Below are positions 36,604 to 45,247 of a stretch of 64,000 nucleotides of DNA, in pieces; the stretch's first letter is position 1, and each line of letters begins with the position of its first letter. The DNA is from Rhodoferax sp. (GTDB taxonomy: Bacteria > Pseudomonadota > Gammaproteobacteria > Burkholderiales > Burkholderiaceae_C), in the NCBI RefSeq assembly GCF_018063565.1, contig NZ_JAGPBB010000005.1, positions 28,471-92,470 of the forward strand, read 5' to 3'. The notes beneath the pieces are model-generated. The model did not search any database and was not told where the DNA came from. It worked only from the letters and a program-made list of their open reading frames with translations. A program made the translations under genes and the position numbers.

Positions 36604-37563
36604 TCAGCGGACTCCCTTGCGCGACATCTGATCGGTGGCCACCGCCAGAATCACCAGAATACCGGTCACCAGAATCTGATAGACCGACGATACCCCCATC
36701 AGCGTCAAGCCGTTGCGGAATACCCCCACGATCATGGCGCCCACCAGGGTGCCCAGAATAATGCCGCGTCCACCAAACAGGCTGGTGCCGCCCAGCACCA
36801 CGGCGGTGATGGCATCCAGGTTCTCGGTTTGACCGGCATTGGGGTCTCCGGCGCCGATGCGCGCCACGCTCAACAGCGAGGCCAGACCGTAAAAAACGCC
36901 GGCCAGTACGTACACGCCCAACAGCACCTTGTCAGTTGAAATACCGGTCAGACGGGTCGCCTCCGGGCTGTTGCCGACCGCGTAGATATGGCGTCCCGGC
37001 GCAGTTTCACGCAGGAAAAGCCAGGTCAGAAGATACAGCACCAGCATCAGGATCACGCCATAAAGGATGTTGGTTTGCCCAATGCGAAACGAATTGCTCA
37101 ACCAGGTCATGCCCTCTGACACCTGGGTGACCGTCTGTGAGCCCGAATACAACTGGGTGATGGCGAACGTGATGTTGAGGGTGCCCAGCGTGACAATGAA
37201 GGGCGGCAACTTGGCTTTGGTGACCAGGAGGCCATTTACCAGACCGAAAAGGGCCGTGGCACCGATTCCCAGCATGATGGCCAGCGGGGCCGACAAGCCG
37301 TAGTCTGCAGCCGTCTTGGTCATGATGATGCTGCCCAGCGCCATGATCATTCCGCAGGAAAGGTCGATGCCGGCGGTCAGGATGACCAGCGTCTGGCCGA
37401 TGGCAATGGTGCCCACCACCATCACCTGTTGCATGATCAGCGAAAAATTCTGCAGTGACATAAAACGCTCGTTTTGCGTCGCGAAGAACATGCAGGCGAA
37501 CAGCAGGGCAATGAATGGCCCCAGCGTGCCCATGGGGGGTAATTTGTCGAGCAAGGATTTCAT
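36604..37563 (-). CDS. frcC: Sugar ABC transporter permease (FrcC-like, CUT2 family)
   Basis: The 319-residue protein has about nine to ten transmembrane segments. The CUT2 permease signature is AGIDLSCGMIMALGS near residue 65, and the C-terminal ITAVVLGGTSLFGGRG is the usual conserved cytoplasmic loop. It forms the membrane channel with the FrcA-like ATPase and receives sugar from the FrcB-like protein. A 168-nt gap with a GC hairpin (37603-37625) separates it from the binding-protein gene upstream, a common way to make more binding protein than permease. Confidence 0.92.
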   Translation of the reverse strand: MKSLLDKLPPMGTLGPFIALLFACMFFATQNERFMSLQNFSLIMQQVMVVGTIAIGQTLVILTAGIDLSCGMIMALGSIIMTKTAADYGLSAPLAIMLGIGATALFGLVNGLLVTKAKLPPFIVTLGTLNITFAITQLYSGSQTVTQVSEGMTWLSNSFRIGQTNILYGVILMLVLYLLTWLFLRETAPGRHIYAVGNSPEATRLTGISTDKVLLGVYVLAGVFYGLASLLSVARIGAGDPNAGQTENLDAITAVVLGGTSLFGGRGIILGTLVGAMIVGVFRNGLTLMGVSSVYQILVTGILVILAVATDQMSRKGVR

Positions 37564-37602
37564 GGCGGTGATGGCTCTGTGGTTTGAGAAAATCTCACAT
37601 GA

Positions 37603-37625
37603 CCCCCGACAGGCCGGTTCGGGGG
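37603..37625 (-). other. Intercistronic hairpin between frcB and frcC
   Basis: CCCCCGA and TCGGGGG form a perfect 7-bp stem around a 9-nt loop in the 168-nt spacer. No T-run follows on the minus strand, so it is not a classical terminator. It may stabilise the frcB message end or partly attenuate frcC. Confidence 0.45.
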
Positions 37626-37731
37626 CGGTGTGGCAGCGCCTGTGGCGTGCTGCCTTGTCTTCAATCAGACTTCTTGCCGTTGACCCGGTGCAACAGGGTG
37701 TGGCACCGGGCGACAGCGGTTCAGGTCCGGC

Positions 37732-38730
37732 CTACTTGTTGCCCCAGCACAGGTCCATTCCGGTCTTGACATCCTTGCTGTCCACGCCTGCCACAGCCTT
37801 GTTGGCGATCAGGGTGACGCCGGTGTCGGTGTAGCCACTGACCTTCTTGCCGGTCTTGGCGTACTCGACACCCGCTGCCACACCCATCGAAGCCATGCGC
37901 AGCGGGTACTGCTGGCTGGTGGCGGCAATCACGCCGGCACCCACGTCTTTCACGCCAGCGCATCCGCCGTCAACCGACACGATGATCACATTTTTCTCTT
38001 TGCCAGCGGCTTTCAGAGCCTTGAACGCACCCGCTGCAGCCGGTTCATTGATGGTGTAGACCAGGTTGATGTCGGGGTTCTTTTGCAGACAGTTTTCCAT
38101 GCCGGTCTGACCTTTGGCGGCATCGCCAAAGCTGTCGGCCATGCACACCACGCCCGCGGCTTTGCCGCCCAGCTCGTTGCTCTTGGCATCTGGCGCCGTC
38201 AAGCCAAAACCTTTCAGAAAGCCGTTGTGACGTTGCGCGCCGACCGGGTGGCCGGGGAACAGGTCGAGCGTGGCGATCACGGCCTTCTTGCCGCCCAAAG
38301 CTGCCTTGGCATATTGGCCAATCAGCACCCCGGCCTTGTAGTTGTCGGTGGCAAACAGGGCATCGACGGCGCTGACCGGGTCGGTTGGACTGTCCAGCGC
38401 AATCACCTGCACGCCCTGACTTTGTGCCTTCTTGATGGCCGGGATGATGGCTTTGGCGTCGCTGGGCGTGATCATGATGGTTTTGGCACCGGCTGCCACC
38501 ATGTTTTCGATGGCGGTGACTTGCCCGGCGTTGTCGCCGTCGGTTTTGCCGGCCGCCGACAACAACTTGGCGCCAAGCTTCTTGGCTTCGGCATCGGCCC
38601 CTTCCTTCATTTTGACGAAGAACGGATTGGACTCGGTCTTGGTGATCAGGCCGATCACCGGCTCGGCGGCAAACGCGGCGCTGGTGGCCAATGACAAGGA
38701 GCTCAGGAGCAGGGTGGTGGACAGTTTCAT
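37732..38730 (-). CDS. frcB: Sugar ABC transporter substrate-binding protein (FrcB-like)
   Basis: The 332-residue periplasmic protein starts at MKLSTTLLLSS (38730) and has a signal peptide cleaved near AAFAAEP. The mature part is a type I sugar-binding protein: IGLITKTESNPFF, ITPSDAKAIIPAI, ALDSPTDP. FPGHPVGAQRHNGFLKGFG is characteristic of FrcB-type fructose binders. Paired with a single-domain ATPase, a ROK regulator and a divergent PfkB kinase, fructose (or ribose/mannose) is the likely substrate. The start codon is divergent from the kinase gene. Confidence 0.92.
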   Translation of the reverse strand: MKLSTTLLLSSLSLATSAAFAAEPVIGLITKTESNPFFVKMKEGADAEAKKLGAKLLSAAGKTDGDNAGQVTAIENMVAAGAKTIMITPSDAKAIIPAIKKAQSQGVQVIALDSPTDPVSAVDALFATDNYKAGVLIGQYAKAALGGKKAVIATLDLFPGHPVGAQRHNGFLKGFGLTAPDAKSNELGGKAAGVVCMADSFGDAAKGQTGMENCLQKNPDINLVYTINEPAAAGAFKALKAAGKEKNVIIVSVDGGCAGVKDVGAGVIAATSQQYPLRMASMGVAAGVEYAKTGKKVSGYTDTGVTLIANKAVAGVDSKDVKTGMDLCWGNK

Positions 38731-38837
38731 GGTTTTCCTCAAGAGTAAGACCTTGCGGCCGGGTTGTGTACTTGGCGTCCGGAATGAGCAATTGCGCAAC
38801 AGCTTCGGGTAATCACGCTTGTTCATTCGACGTGGCT

Positions 38838-38875
38838 GAACTATAGTCCTCTCTGACTTAATAAATCAAGTTGTT
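38838..38875. promoter_or_regulatory. Divergent promoter/operator candidate between frcB and the PfkB kinase
   Basis: Two AT-rich palindromes sit in an otherwise GC-rich stretch. ACTATAGT (38840-38847) is perfectly symmetric and could supply a TATAGT -10 box on either strand. ACTTAATAAATCAAGT (38856-38871) is an imperfect inverted repeat of the size bound by ROK repressors. It lies directly upstream of the kinase start and about 125 nt upstream of frcB. The assignment to this cluster's ROK regulator is inference. Confidence 0.45.
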
Positions 38876-38881
38876 TTAGTT

Positions 38882-39892
38882 ATGGAAAACCCTAATATGT
38901 CAAAAATAGTTTCTTCAGCGCAGGTGGCCACCGCCGGTGAGGCCTTGATTGATCTGATCGCCGGCGCCGATGGCCGGTTCGAGCCTTGCCTTGGGGGGGC
39001 GGTTTACAACCTGACGCGCGCCCTGGCGCGCCAGGGCGTCGAAACCTTGTACCTGAACCCACTGTCGAAAGACCGCTTTGGGCGTCAGCTTGCCGCAGGC
39101 CTTTTGCAGGACGGTGTGCATCTGGCGGTGCCTGAACCGGTGCCGCAAGTGACCTCGCTGGCCGTGGTCAATCTGGACACGACGGGGCATCCGGACTATG
39201 CTTTTTATCGACAGGGGGTGGCAGACCGCGCGACCAGCGCCAACACCTTGACGCGGGCTTGCAGCGCGGTGGAGACACTCTCGGTGGTGTGTACCGGTGC
39301 TTTGGCTTTGTCGCCCGACGACGCCGAGACGTACCTGCCCTGGCTGGCCGCGCAACGCCAGGCCGGACGCACCGTGGTGGTGGATGCCAACTTGCGCCCC
39401 TCGGTGATGCCCAATCTGGAGCTGTACCGGCGGCATGTGTTAACCGCGTTGCAGTACGCCGATGTGATCAAGGCCAGCGACGAGGATCTGGCGTGCCTCA
39501 TGTTGCCCGGCGCTGACGCGCTGGCGCAGGCCTGGCATCTGCTGCAAAACACACGCGCCAGTCTGGTGGCCTTGACGCGCGGTGCCAGCGGCGCGGCTTT
39601 GTTGACGCGGCACGGGCAGGTGTTCCACGCGCGTGAATCACAAGCGGTGCCGGTGCTGGATACGGTTGGCGCGGGTGACTGCTTCCTGGCCGGGTTGGTG
39701 GTTGCCATGCTGGAACACCGTTTGCCGTCCGACTGGGGATGCGCTCAGGTTGCCACTGAGGTCGGCAAAGACTTGCTGGGCCGGGCCATTTGCAGTGCCA
39801 GCCTGTGTGTCATGCAGCGTGGCTGTGTGCCACCGTCGCGTGCACAAGTCCAGGCGCGACTGCGCCAGGTACCGATGGACTTCAGCGTCTGA
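38882..39892 (+). CDS. PfkB-family carbohydrate kinase (probable fructokinase)
   Basis: A 336-residue ribokinase-fold kinase; ATG 38897 is an alternative start. The first signature is GGAVYNLTRALARQG near residue 37. The second, containing the catalytic Asp, is DTVGAGDCFLAGLVV near 260, with the anion-hole GAGD intact. VATAGEALIDLIAG is the usual first strand. It should phosphorylate the incoming free sugar with ATP. The divergent frcBCA operon argues for fructose. A C-terminal extension with three cysteines (ICSASLCVMQRGCVPPS) is of unclear meaning. Confidence 0.9.
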   Translation: MENPNMSKIVSSAQVATAGEALIDLIAGADGRFEPCLGGAVYNLTRALARQGVETLYLNPLSKDRFGRQLAAGLLQDGVHLAVPEPVPQVTSLAVVNLDTTGHPDYAFYRQGVADRATSANTLTRACSAVETLSVVCTGALALSPDDAETYLPWLAAQRQAGRTVVVDANLRPSVMPNLELYRRHVLTALQYADVIKASDEDLACLMLPGADALAQAWHLLQNTRASLVALTRGASGAALLTRHGQVFHARESQAVPVLDTVGAGDCFLAGLVVAMLEHRLPSDWGCAQVATEVGKDLLGRAICSASLCVMQRGCVPPSRAQVQARLRQVPMDFSV

Positions 39893-39909
39893 TGGGTATC
39901 GGCAGTGGT

Positions 39910-40842
39910 TCAAATGTTGCGGCGGTACTGGGCGGAAACGTGTTCCAGCGCATCGACCAAGGTCTGGCGCAGCGGGTGTGGTGTTGTCATTTCGGGTAGC
40001 AGCAGGGAGACGCTGAACTTGATGGCTTGGGCAAGTGGCCGTACCACCAGGTCCGGTCCGGCCATGGCGTGAGCCGTGAGCGGGTTGACAATGGCGAGCC
40101 CCAGGCCCTGGCGCACCATGGCGCACACGGCCACCGCGCTGCTGGTTTCCAGGCAGGTGCGCCGGGGGACGTCGGCCTTGTCAAACATGGCGTCAATCAG
40201 TGTGCGGTAGGGGTCGCCCGGTGCCAGGCTGATGAACGGCTGGTTGGCAAAGTCCTGCAACTGGAGTTCGCTTTTGCGGCTCAGGGCGTGAACGGCAGGC
40301 AGCACTGCCACTTCGTTGACCTGGAGGAGACGGGCCAACGTCACGCCAACTGGCGCTTGCTCGGTCTCACCGAGTCCGATGTCAAAACGCTGCTCACTCA
40401 TGGCCTGCTCCAGCCAGGGTGAGTCCAGGGTTGACACGCTGACCACGGCTTGCGGTGCCAGGCGAGTAAGTTGCGCCAACGCACCTGGCACCAGAGCGTG
40501 CGCCAGGGCGGGCAGGCAGACCACACGCAAACGCTCGCCGGTGATGGTGCGCAGCTCCATCGCGCGGGCGGTGATCTGTTCGATCGAAATGAAGGAACGC
40601 TCGACTTCCTGCATCAACTCCAGCGCACGCGAGGTAGGCCGAAGCCGGCCGCGCACCCGGTCAAAGAGTGTGAACTCAAGCAATTGCTCCAAGCGGGCGA
40701 GCTCGCGACTGAGCGTTGGCTGGCTGGAGGCGGTGACCTCTGCAGCCCGACTCAGATTGCCGTGCAGCATGATGGCCCGAAACATGCTCAGTTGACGGTG
40801 GGTCAGCTTGGGTGGCGCAACACGTGCGGGTGCAAACTTCAT
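39910..40842 (-). CDS. lysR: LysR-type regulator of lysA
   Basis: The 310-residue LTTR has its HTH near residues 15-70 (LHGNLSRAAEVTASSQPTLS, then RELARLEQLLEFTLFDRVRG). Similarity to E. coli LysR, the activator of diaminopimelate decarboxylase, is seen from memory in RELARFE/LFxRVRGRLxPT, TSSAVAVCAMVRQGLGLAIV and NPLTA. The gene is divergent from lysA with an 80-nt gap, exactly as in E. coli. It should sense diaminopimelate or lysine and activate lysA. It is convergent with the sugar kinase, 17 nt apart. Confidence 0.9.
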   Translation of the reverse strand: MKFAPARVAPPKLTHRQLSMFRAIMLHGNLSRAAEVTASSQPTLSRELARLEQLLEFTLFDRVRGRLRPTSRALELMQEVERSFISIEQITARAMELRTITGERLRVVCLPALAHALVPGALAQLTRLAPQAVVSVSTLDSPWLEQAMSEQRFDIGLGETEQAPVGVTLARLLQVNEVAVLPAVHALSRKSELQLQDFANQPFISLAPGDPYRTLIDAMFDKADVPRRTCLETSSAVAVCAMVRQGLGLAIVNPLTAHAMAGPDLVVRPLAQAIKFSVSLLLPEMTTPHPLRQTLVDALEHVSAQYRRNI

Positions 40843-40863
40843 GGCGTAACTATATCCATACTG

Positions 40864-40889
40864 AATGCATCAAGCAATTAAACAGCATT
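40864..40889. promoter_or_regulatory. Candidate LysR operator in the lysR-lysA divergent region
   Basis: AATGC (40864-40868) and GCATT (40885-40889) form an inverted repeat with 16 nt between, in the AT-rich core of the 80-nt spacer. LTTR sites are interrupted dyads, usually with a T-N11-A core. Position fits control of both genes. No tested site for this family is used here. Confidence 0.4.
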
Positions 40890-40922
40890 GATTGAATTGA
40901 CTGGCGCGGGCATGATGGCGGC

Positions 40923-42191
40923 ATGAACCCATTTGCCCCCACCACCCTGGCCGAGTTGACCCAAACCCACGGCACGCCGCTGTGGGTCTACGACGCCGCC
41001 ACCATCGAGCGGCAAGTCGCCGGGTTGCGCCCGTTTGACGTGATCCGCTTTGCCCAAAAGGCCAATTCCAACACCCACATCTTGCGCCTGATGCGCCGCG
41101 CCGGGGTGTTGGTCGATGCGGTTTCTCTGGGAGAGATCGAACGCGCTCTGGCGGCTGGCTACAGCCCGGGCATCCACAAGGGCCACGCCGAAATCGTGTT
41201 TACCGCCGACCTGCTCGATCGCGCCACCCTGGCGCGGGTGACCGAGCTGGGCGTGCCAGTGAACTGTGGCTCGATCGACATGCTCGACCAGCTCGGGGCA
41301 GCCAGCCCTGGCCATCCGGTGTGGCTGCGCATCAACCCCGGCTTTGGCCATGGCCACAGCAACAAGACCAACACCGGCGGCGAACACAGCAAACACGGCA
41401 TCTGGCACACCGATCTGCCGCTGGCCTGCCAGCGCGTGCGCGCCAACGGGTTGCAACTGGTGGGGCTGCACATGCACATCGGCTCGGGGGTCGATTACAT
41501 GCACCTGCAGGAGGTGTGCGGTGCCATGGTGACGCTGGTGCAGACTGCCCTGGCGCAAGGCATGGATATGCAGGCGATCTCGGCCGGTGGCGGCTTGTCG
41601 ATTCCCTATCAGGCGGGTGAGCCGTCCATCGACGTGGCGCATTACTTCAGCCTGTGGGATGCGGCGCGCCAGCTGATCGCCACGCTGCTGGGCCACCCGG
41701 TGACGCTGGAGATCGAGCCCGGGCGTTATCTGGTGGCCGAGAGCGGCGTCCTGGTCACCGAAGTGCGTGCGACCAAACAAATGGGCGTGAACCCTTTTGT
41801 CATGGTCGATGCCGGTTTTAGCGATCTGATGCGCCCGGCCATGTACGGCAGCTTTCACGCCATGGAACTGCTCCATGCCGATGGCTCGCCGGTGCTGGGC
41901 GCGCTTCAGCCCACCGTGGTCGGCGGTCCGCTGTGCGAGTCGGGCGATGTGTTCACACAAGGCGAGGGCGGCGTGGTGCAACAGCGCCAACTGCCGCCAG
42001 CGCAGGTGGGTGATCTGCTGGTGCTGATGGATACCGGGGCCTATGGCGCGTCGATGTCCTCCAACTACAACACCCGCCCGCTGATCCCCGAGGTGCTGAT
42101 CGAAGCCGGCCAACCCCGGCTGATTCGCCGCAGGCAGACGGTGGCTGAGCTACTGGCGCTGGAAGTCACGCTGGGGCAAGAGACTTCATGA
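40923..42191 (+). CDS. lysA: Diaminopimelate decarboxylase
   Basis: This PLP enzyme makes L-lysine from meso-diaminopimelate, the last step of the pathway. The 422-residue fold type III decarboxylase has the PLP lysine in RFAQKANSNTHIL near residue 43 (the YAVKAN position). Other motifs are HMHIGSGVD, SAGGGLSIPYQ, EIEPGRYLV and, near 340, CESGDVF, which supplies the active-site Cys and Glu from the partner subunit. GYSPGIHKGHAEIVFT is unusual in wording but positionally normal. The divergent LysR regulator supports lysA over other decarboxylases of this fold. Confidence 0.92.
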   Translation: MNPFAPTTLAELTQTHGTPLWVYDAATIERQVAGLRPFDVIRFAQKANSNTHILRLMRRAGVLVDAVSLGEIERALAAGYSPGIHKGHAEIVFTADLLDRATLARVTELGVPVNCGSIDMLDQLGAASPGHPVWLRINPGFGHGHSNKTNTGGEHSKHGIWHTDLPLACQRVRANGLQLVGLHMHIGSGVDYMHLQEVCGAMVTLVQTALAQGMDMQAISAGGGLSIPYQAGEPSIDVAHYFSLWDAARQLIATLLGHPVTLEIEPGRYLVAESGVLVTEVRATKQMGVNPFVMVDAGFSDLMRPAMYGSFHAMELLHADGSPVLGALQPTVVGGPLCESGDVFTQGEGGVVQQRQLPPAQVGDLLVLMDTGAYGASMSSNYNTRPLIPEVLIEAGQPRLIRRRQTVAELLALEVTLGQETS

Positions 42192-42368
42192 GAACCATCC
42201 AGACTTACTGACTGGTCTTCCTGTCCGCCATCGACACGTTATGGCGCAACCCGCTGGCGTTCACGCGCAACTGCACCACCATCGGGTCAAGCATTACCAG
42301 GATGGTCCGTTGAATTGGCAGTACTTGAGCCCGACGCTCAAGGATGTGGACATGGGCTTTGCCGGGCG

Positions 42369-42833
42369 CTACTTTTTGTCGGCGACACCGACGCGCGTCA
42401 GCCCGGCTTCAATGGCGGCTTGCGTTGATTTGCTGGGGAACGACACGGTGATGGTTTTGTTAATGGCTTTGGCCTCGACTGCCACCAACATGCCGATTTC
42501 AGACTGGGTATCGACGGTGATCACGCGCAGCCCCTTGAAGCTGAAACCCTGCGTCGGGCCCATGCGCATTTTTGGGTTGTCGAGCATTTTCTGATAGTCA
42601 GCAAACGCTGCCAGCGGGGTCATCGTGACCATTCTGGGGTTGAGATGCGGGGCCGCCGGGTTGATGAAGCTGGCCTGCAGCTTGCTGCCGTCTTTTTCGA
42701 TCTCGTAAAACTTCAGCCCGTCAAGCGTCAGCCCGCTCATCCAGCTTTTGAATTGCGCCTCGCTCATGTCCGCCGCCATGGCGGCCGTGGTCAAGGCCAG
42801 CAAACACAGGGTCAGCAGTCGTTTCAGCGTCAT
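42369..42833 (-). CDS. Small exported protein, function unknown
   Basis: A 154-residue protein with a signal peptide (MTLKRLLTLCLLALTTAAM, cleavage after AMA). The mature ~133 residues have no cysteine and alternate amphipathic helix (SEAQFKSWMSGL) and strands (FSFKGLRVITVDTQS, INKTITVSFPS). I recognise no named family. It is the last gene of the minus-strand run after the PCu(A)C chaperone (56-nt gap), so a periplasmic metal or redox role can be guessed but not supported. Confidence 0.68.
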   Translation of the reverse strand: MTLKRLLTLCLLALTTAAMAADMSEAQFKSWMSGLTLDGLKFYEIEKDGSKLQASFINPAAPHLNPRMVTMTPLAAFADYQKMLDNPKMRMGPTQGFSFKGLRVITVDTQSEIGMLVAVEAKAINKTITVSFPSKSTQAAIEAGLTRVGVADKK

Positions 42834-42889
42834 GGTGTGTACTCCTAAGGGGAAGGTAAAAATCAGTATCGGGCCGGGCGGCTGAGAAC

Positions 42890-43342
42890 TCAGTGCTTCA
42901 TCGGCATATTGCCGCCACCCAGCGCCGTGACCGGTGCCTTGACTTCCTGGGTAAAGGTTTTTTTGGTCGTGGGGTCTTCAAACACCAGTGTGATCGGCAC
43001 CACGTCGCCGCCGCGCAACTGGCCTTTGAGGTCGATCAGCATCACATGAAAGCCGCCGGGTTTGAGTTCCAGCACGCGCCCGGGCACGATGTCCAGGCCT
43101 GGAATCTGGCGCATTTTCATCACATCGCCGTCCATCACCATCTCGTGGATTTCCACCACATGGGCCACCGGCGATTTGGCGCCGACCAGGCGCATGGCCT
43201 GGTCGGCGTTGATCTGCATGAAAGCACCGCTGGCCTGCTGTTTCGGCACAGTGCCGCGCACCCAGGCATCACGCACGGTGACCTGGGCTTGCGCCAGCGT
43301 GGCAACCGCAACCAGGCCTAGGGCGAGGGCAAAATTTTTCAT
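42890..43342 (-). CDS. PCu(A)C-family periplasmic copper chaperone
   Basis: The 150-residue form from MKNFALALG (43342) has a signal peptide ending at AQAQ. The mature domain begins VTVRDAWVRGTVPKQQASGAF, typical of PCu(A)C (DUF461). The copper ligands are in HEMVMDGDVMKM and, about 20 residues later, in GGFHVML, giving the H-Mx..HxM pattern. These proteins deliver Cu(I) to the CuA or CuB centre of cytochrome oxidase. A His/Met-containing C-terminus (GGGNMPMKH) may add a binding site. No SCO gene is adjacent. Confidence 0.9.
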   Translation of the reverse strand: MKNFALALGLVAVATLAQAQVTVRDAWVRGTVPKQQASGAFMQINADQAMRLVGAKSPVAHVVEIHEMVMDGDVMKMRQIPGLDIVPGRVLELKPGGFHVMLIDLKGQLRGGDVVPITLVFEDPTTKKTFTQEVKAPVTALGGGNMPMKH

Positions 43343-43428
43343 CGAAAGTCCTGAGTTAAACAATGGGTTGAATGGGCAAGGCTGGCAGTCTTGGAATTCC
43401 AGTTTTGTGGGTATATTGAAGCGGACAA

Positions 43429-44286
43429 TCAGCCCTTGGCCACGGGGCGTGCCGGGTCGCTGCACCATTCGCTCCAGCTGCCCGCATACAAGCGGGTTCT
43501 TCCCAGACCGGCCACTTCCATGGCGATCACATTCGGGACCGCACTCACGCCGCTGCCGCAGTGGTGGACGACTGTGGCGGGGTCGCGGCCGGCCAGCAGA
43601 GTTTCAAACTCGCTTCTGAGCTGAGCGGGCGATTTGAAGCAACCGTCCGCCCCCAGGTTGAGCGCAAATGGCCGATTCAGGGCACCCGGAATGTGCCCGG
43701 CCACCGGATCAATCGGCTCGATTTCGCCCAGATAACGCGGGGTGGCGCGGGCGTCCACCACCACCTGGCTGGGTCGGCCCAGTTGGCTGACGACTTCGGC
43801 TGTGGTTAACCAGGCAATCCTGGCCGGTGTCAGTACAAAGCTTGATCCGACCGGTTGCGGTCCGACACCGGATTCGAGTGCGCCCTGAGCGCCGACCCAG
43901 GCCTGCAGGCCGCCATCGAGCACCGCCACCGCTTCGTGGCCGGCCCATTTGAGCATCCACCACAATCGACCACCATAGTTCACACCTTGTCGGTCATACA
44001 CCACCGCCTGCATGTCCGGGCGAAACCCCACGCTGCCGAGCCAGGCGGCAAAAGACTCGCGTGTCGGCAGCGGGTGGCGTCCCGCACAGAGCGCCGGTTC
44101 CCCGGCGTGGGCACACAGGTGACGGTCAAGGTCGGCGCGCACGGCGCCAGCAATGTGGCTTTCCAAGTACTGGGCATCGCCTGCGCCGGGTTGCAGCAGC
44201 TCAGAACTGCAGTCAAATACCATTAGCGGCTGGCCACTGGCCTGCAGTGCCTGCAACTGGCTGACAGAAATCAGGGTGGTGTACAT
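43429..44286 (-). CDS. Thiosulfate / 3-mercaptopyruvate sulfurtransferase
   Basis: The 285-residue protein has two tandem rhodanese domains. The first is inactive (WWMLKWAGHEAVAVLDGG) and the second carries the catalytic cysteine in HHCGSGVSAVPN near residue 243. CGSGV resembles the active loop of mercaptopyruvate sulfurtransferases more than classical rhodanese CRKG(V/T). It moves sulfur to cyanide or a thiol acceptor. It lies 9 nt downstream of the EamA gene and before the copper chaperone. Confidence 0.9.
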   Translation of the reverse strand: MYTTLISVSQLQALQASGQPLMVFDCSSELLQPGAGDAQYLESHIAGAVRADLDRHLCAHAGEPALCAGRHPLPTRESFAAWLGSVGFRPDMQAVVYDRQGVNYGGRLWWMLKWAGHEAVAVLDGGLQAWVGAQGALESGVGPQPVGSSFVLTPARIAWLTTAEVVSQLGRPSQVVVDARATPRYLGEIEPIDPVAGHIPGALNRPFALNLGADGCFKSPAQLRSEFETLLAGRDPATVVHHCGSGVSAVPNVIAMEVAGLGRTRLYAGSWSEWCSDPARPVAKG

Positions 44287-44295
44287 CGGGTCTCC

Positions 44296-45183
44296 TTAGT
44301 GTTCCTCGGCGGGTGTGTCGGGCAGGGCACGGGTGCGCAGCACGGTGGCGGCAACGCCACTGCTGACGATCACCACCATGCCCAGCCATTCGATCAGGTC
44401 GATTTGATCGTCAAACAACCACAGACTGTAAAACGCGGCAAACACAATGCCGGCATATTGCAAATTGGCCACCAGCAGGGTGGCACCTCGACTGAAGGCG
44501 CGTGTCATGCACCATTGCCCCAGCGAGGCCAGCACCCCGATCGGTATCAACCAGGCAGCCGCCTGCCAGCTCACCGATGGCCAGGGCGTAAAACCGGTGA
44601 ACAACACCCCGATCAGCCCGGTGACGGCGGTCCCCACCGAAAAATAAAACACGGTGCGGCCTTCGGGCTCGCCGACCTTGCCCAGCGCGGTGACCTGCAG
44701 GTAGGCCATCGACGCTCCCAGCCCTGACAGCAACCCGATCAGCCCGGCAAACAACTGGTTCTGGTCCAGTGTGGGCCGCAGCATCATCACCACCCCGGCA
44801 AAACCGGCCAATACCGTGGCCATCAACGGACCCTGCCGCGTCGTCTTGCCGTACAGCAGTGCGCCGCCCACGACAAATGCGGCCACCCAGACCCCACTCA
44901 TGTAATTGAGCGTCATGGCGGTGGCCAAAGGCAGGTGTGAAATGGCATAAAACCAGCTGGCCAGTGAAAACACGCCAATGGCGGTGCGCCATGCGTGCAT
45001 CCAGGGCACCGGCGTGGCCAGCGGCGTGCCCCGTGCGCGCATCACCGCCCCCATGAACAGAATGCTGACCAGGCCGCGGTAAAACACCAGCTCCAGCAAA
45101 CTGAAGCTGCCCGAGGCGATCTTGATACCCACCGCCATGGTGGCAAACAGGAACGCCGCCATCACCATCCAAAGTGCTTGCAT
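44296..45183 (-). CDS. EamA-family DMT transporter
   Basis: The 295-residue inner-membrane protein has about ten hydrophobic segments and two EamA repeats (MALWMVMAAFLFATMAVG-type start, then LSGLGASMAYLQVTALGKV). It is probably a metabolite exporter of unknown substrate. It is unrelated in detail to the DMT gene at 24405. It lies 64 nt downstream of the Rieske oxygenase gene, and that spacer carries a copy of the dispersed element. It is followed closely by the sulfurtransferase gene. Confidence 0.87.
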   Translation of the reverse strand: MQALWMVMAAFLFATMAVGIKIASGSFSLLELVFYRGLVSILFMGAVMRARGTPLATPVPWMHAWRTAIGVFSLASWFYAISHLPLATAMTLNYMSGVWVAAFVVGGALLYGKTTRQGPLMATVLAGFAGVVMMLRPTLDQNQLFAGLIGLLSGLGASMAYLQVTALGKVGEPEGRTVFYFSVGTAVTGLIGVLFTGFTPWPSVSWQAAAWLIPIGVLASLGQWCMTRAFSRGATLLVANLQYAGIVFAAFYSLWLFDDQIDLIEWLGMVVIVSSGVAATVLRTRALPDTPAEEH

Positions 45184-45195
45184 CGGTTGATTGGG

Positions 45196-45247
45196 AATAA
45201 AAACTGCTTTCAGCGCAATTCTGGTAAGGGATTGAAGCTATCAATAA
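45196..45247. repeat. Dispersed AT-rich element, intergenic copy before the EamA gene
   Basis: Read on the minus strand: TTATTGATAGCTTCAATCCC, then GCGCTGAAAGCAGTTTTTAT. It has the same TTATTGATAGC opening as the copy before recC and a GCGCT..AAGC right half. It fills the Rieske-EamA spacer. Confidence 0.5.

Noticed and set aside
40878-42113. 411-codon frame antisense to lysA
   Set aside because: Shadow of lysA, with His/Gln/Arg-rich translation and no family resemblance.
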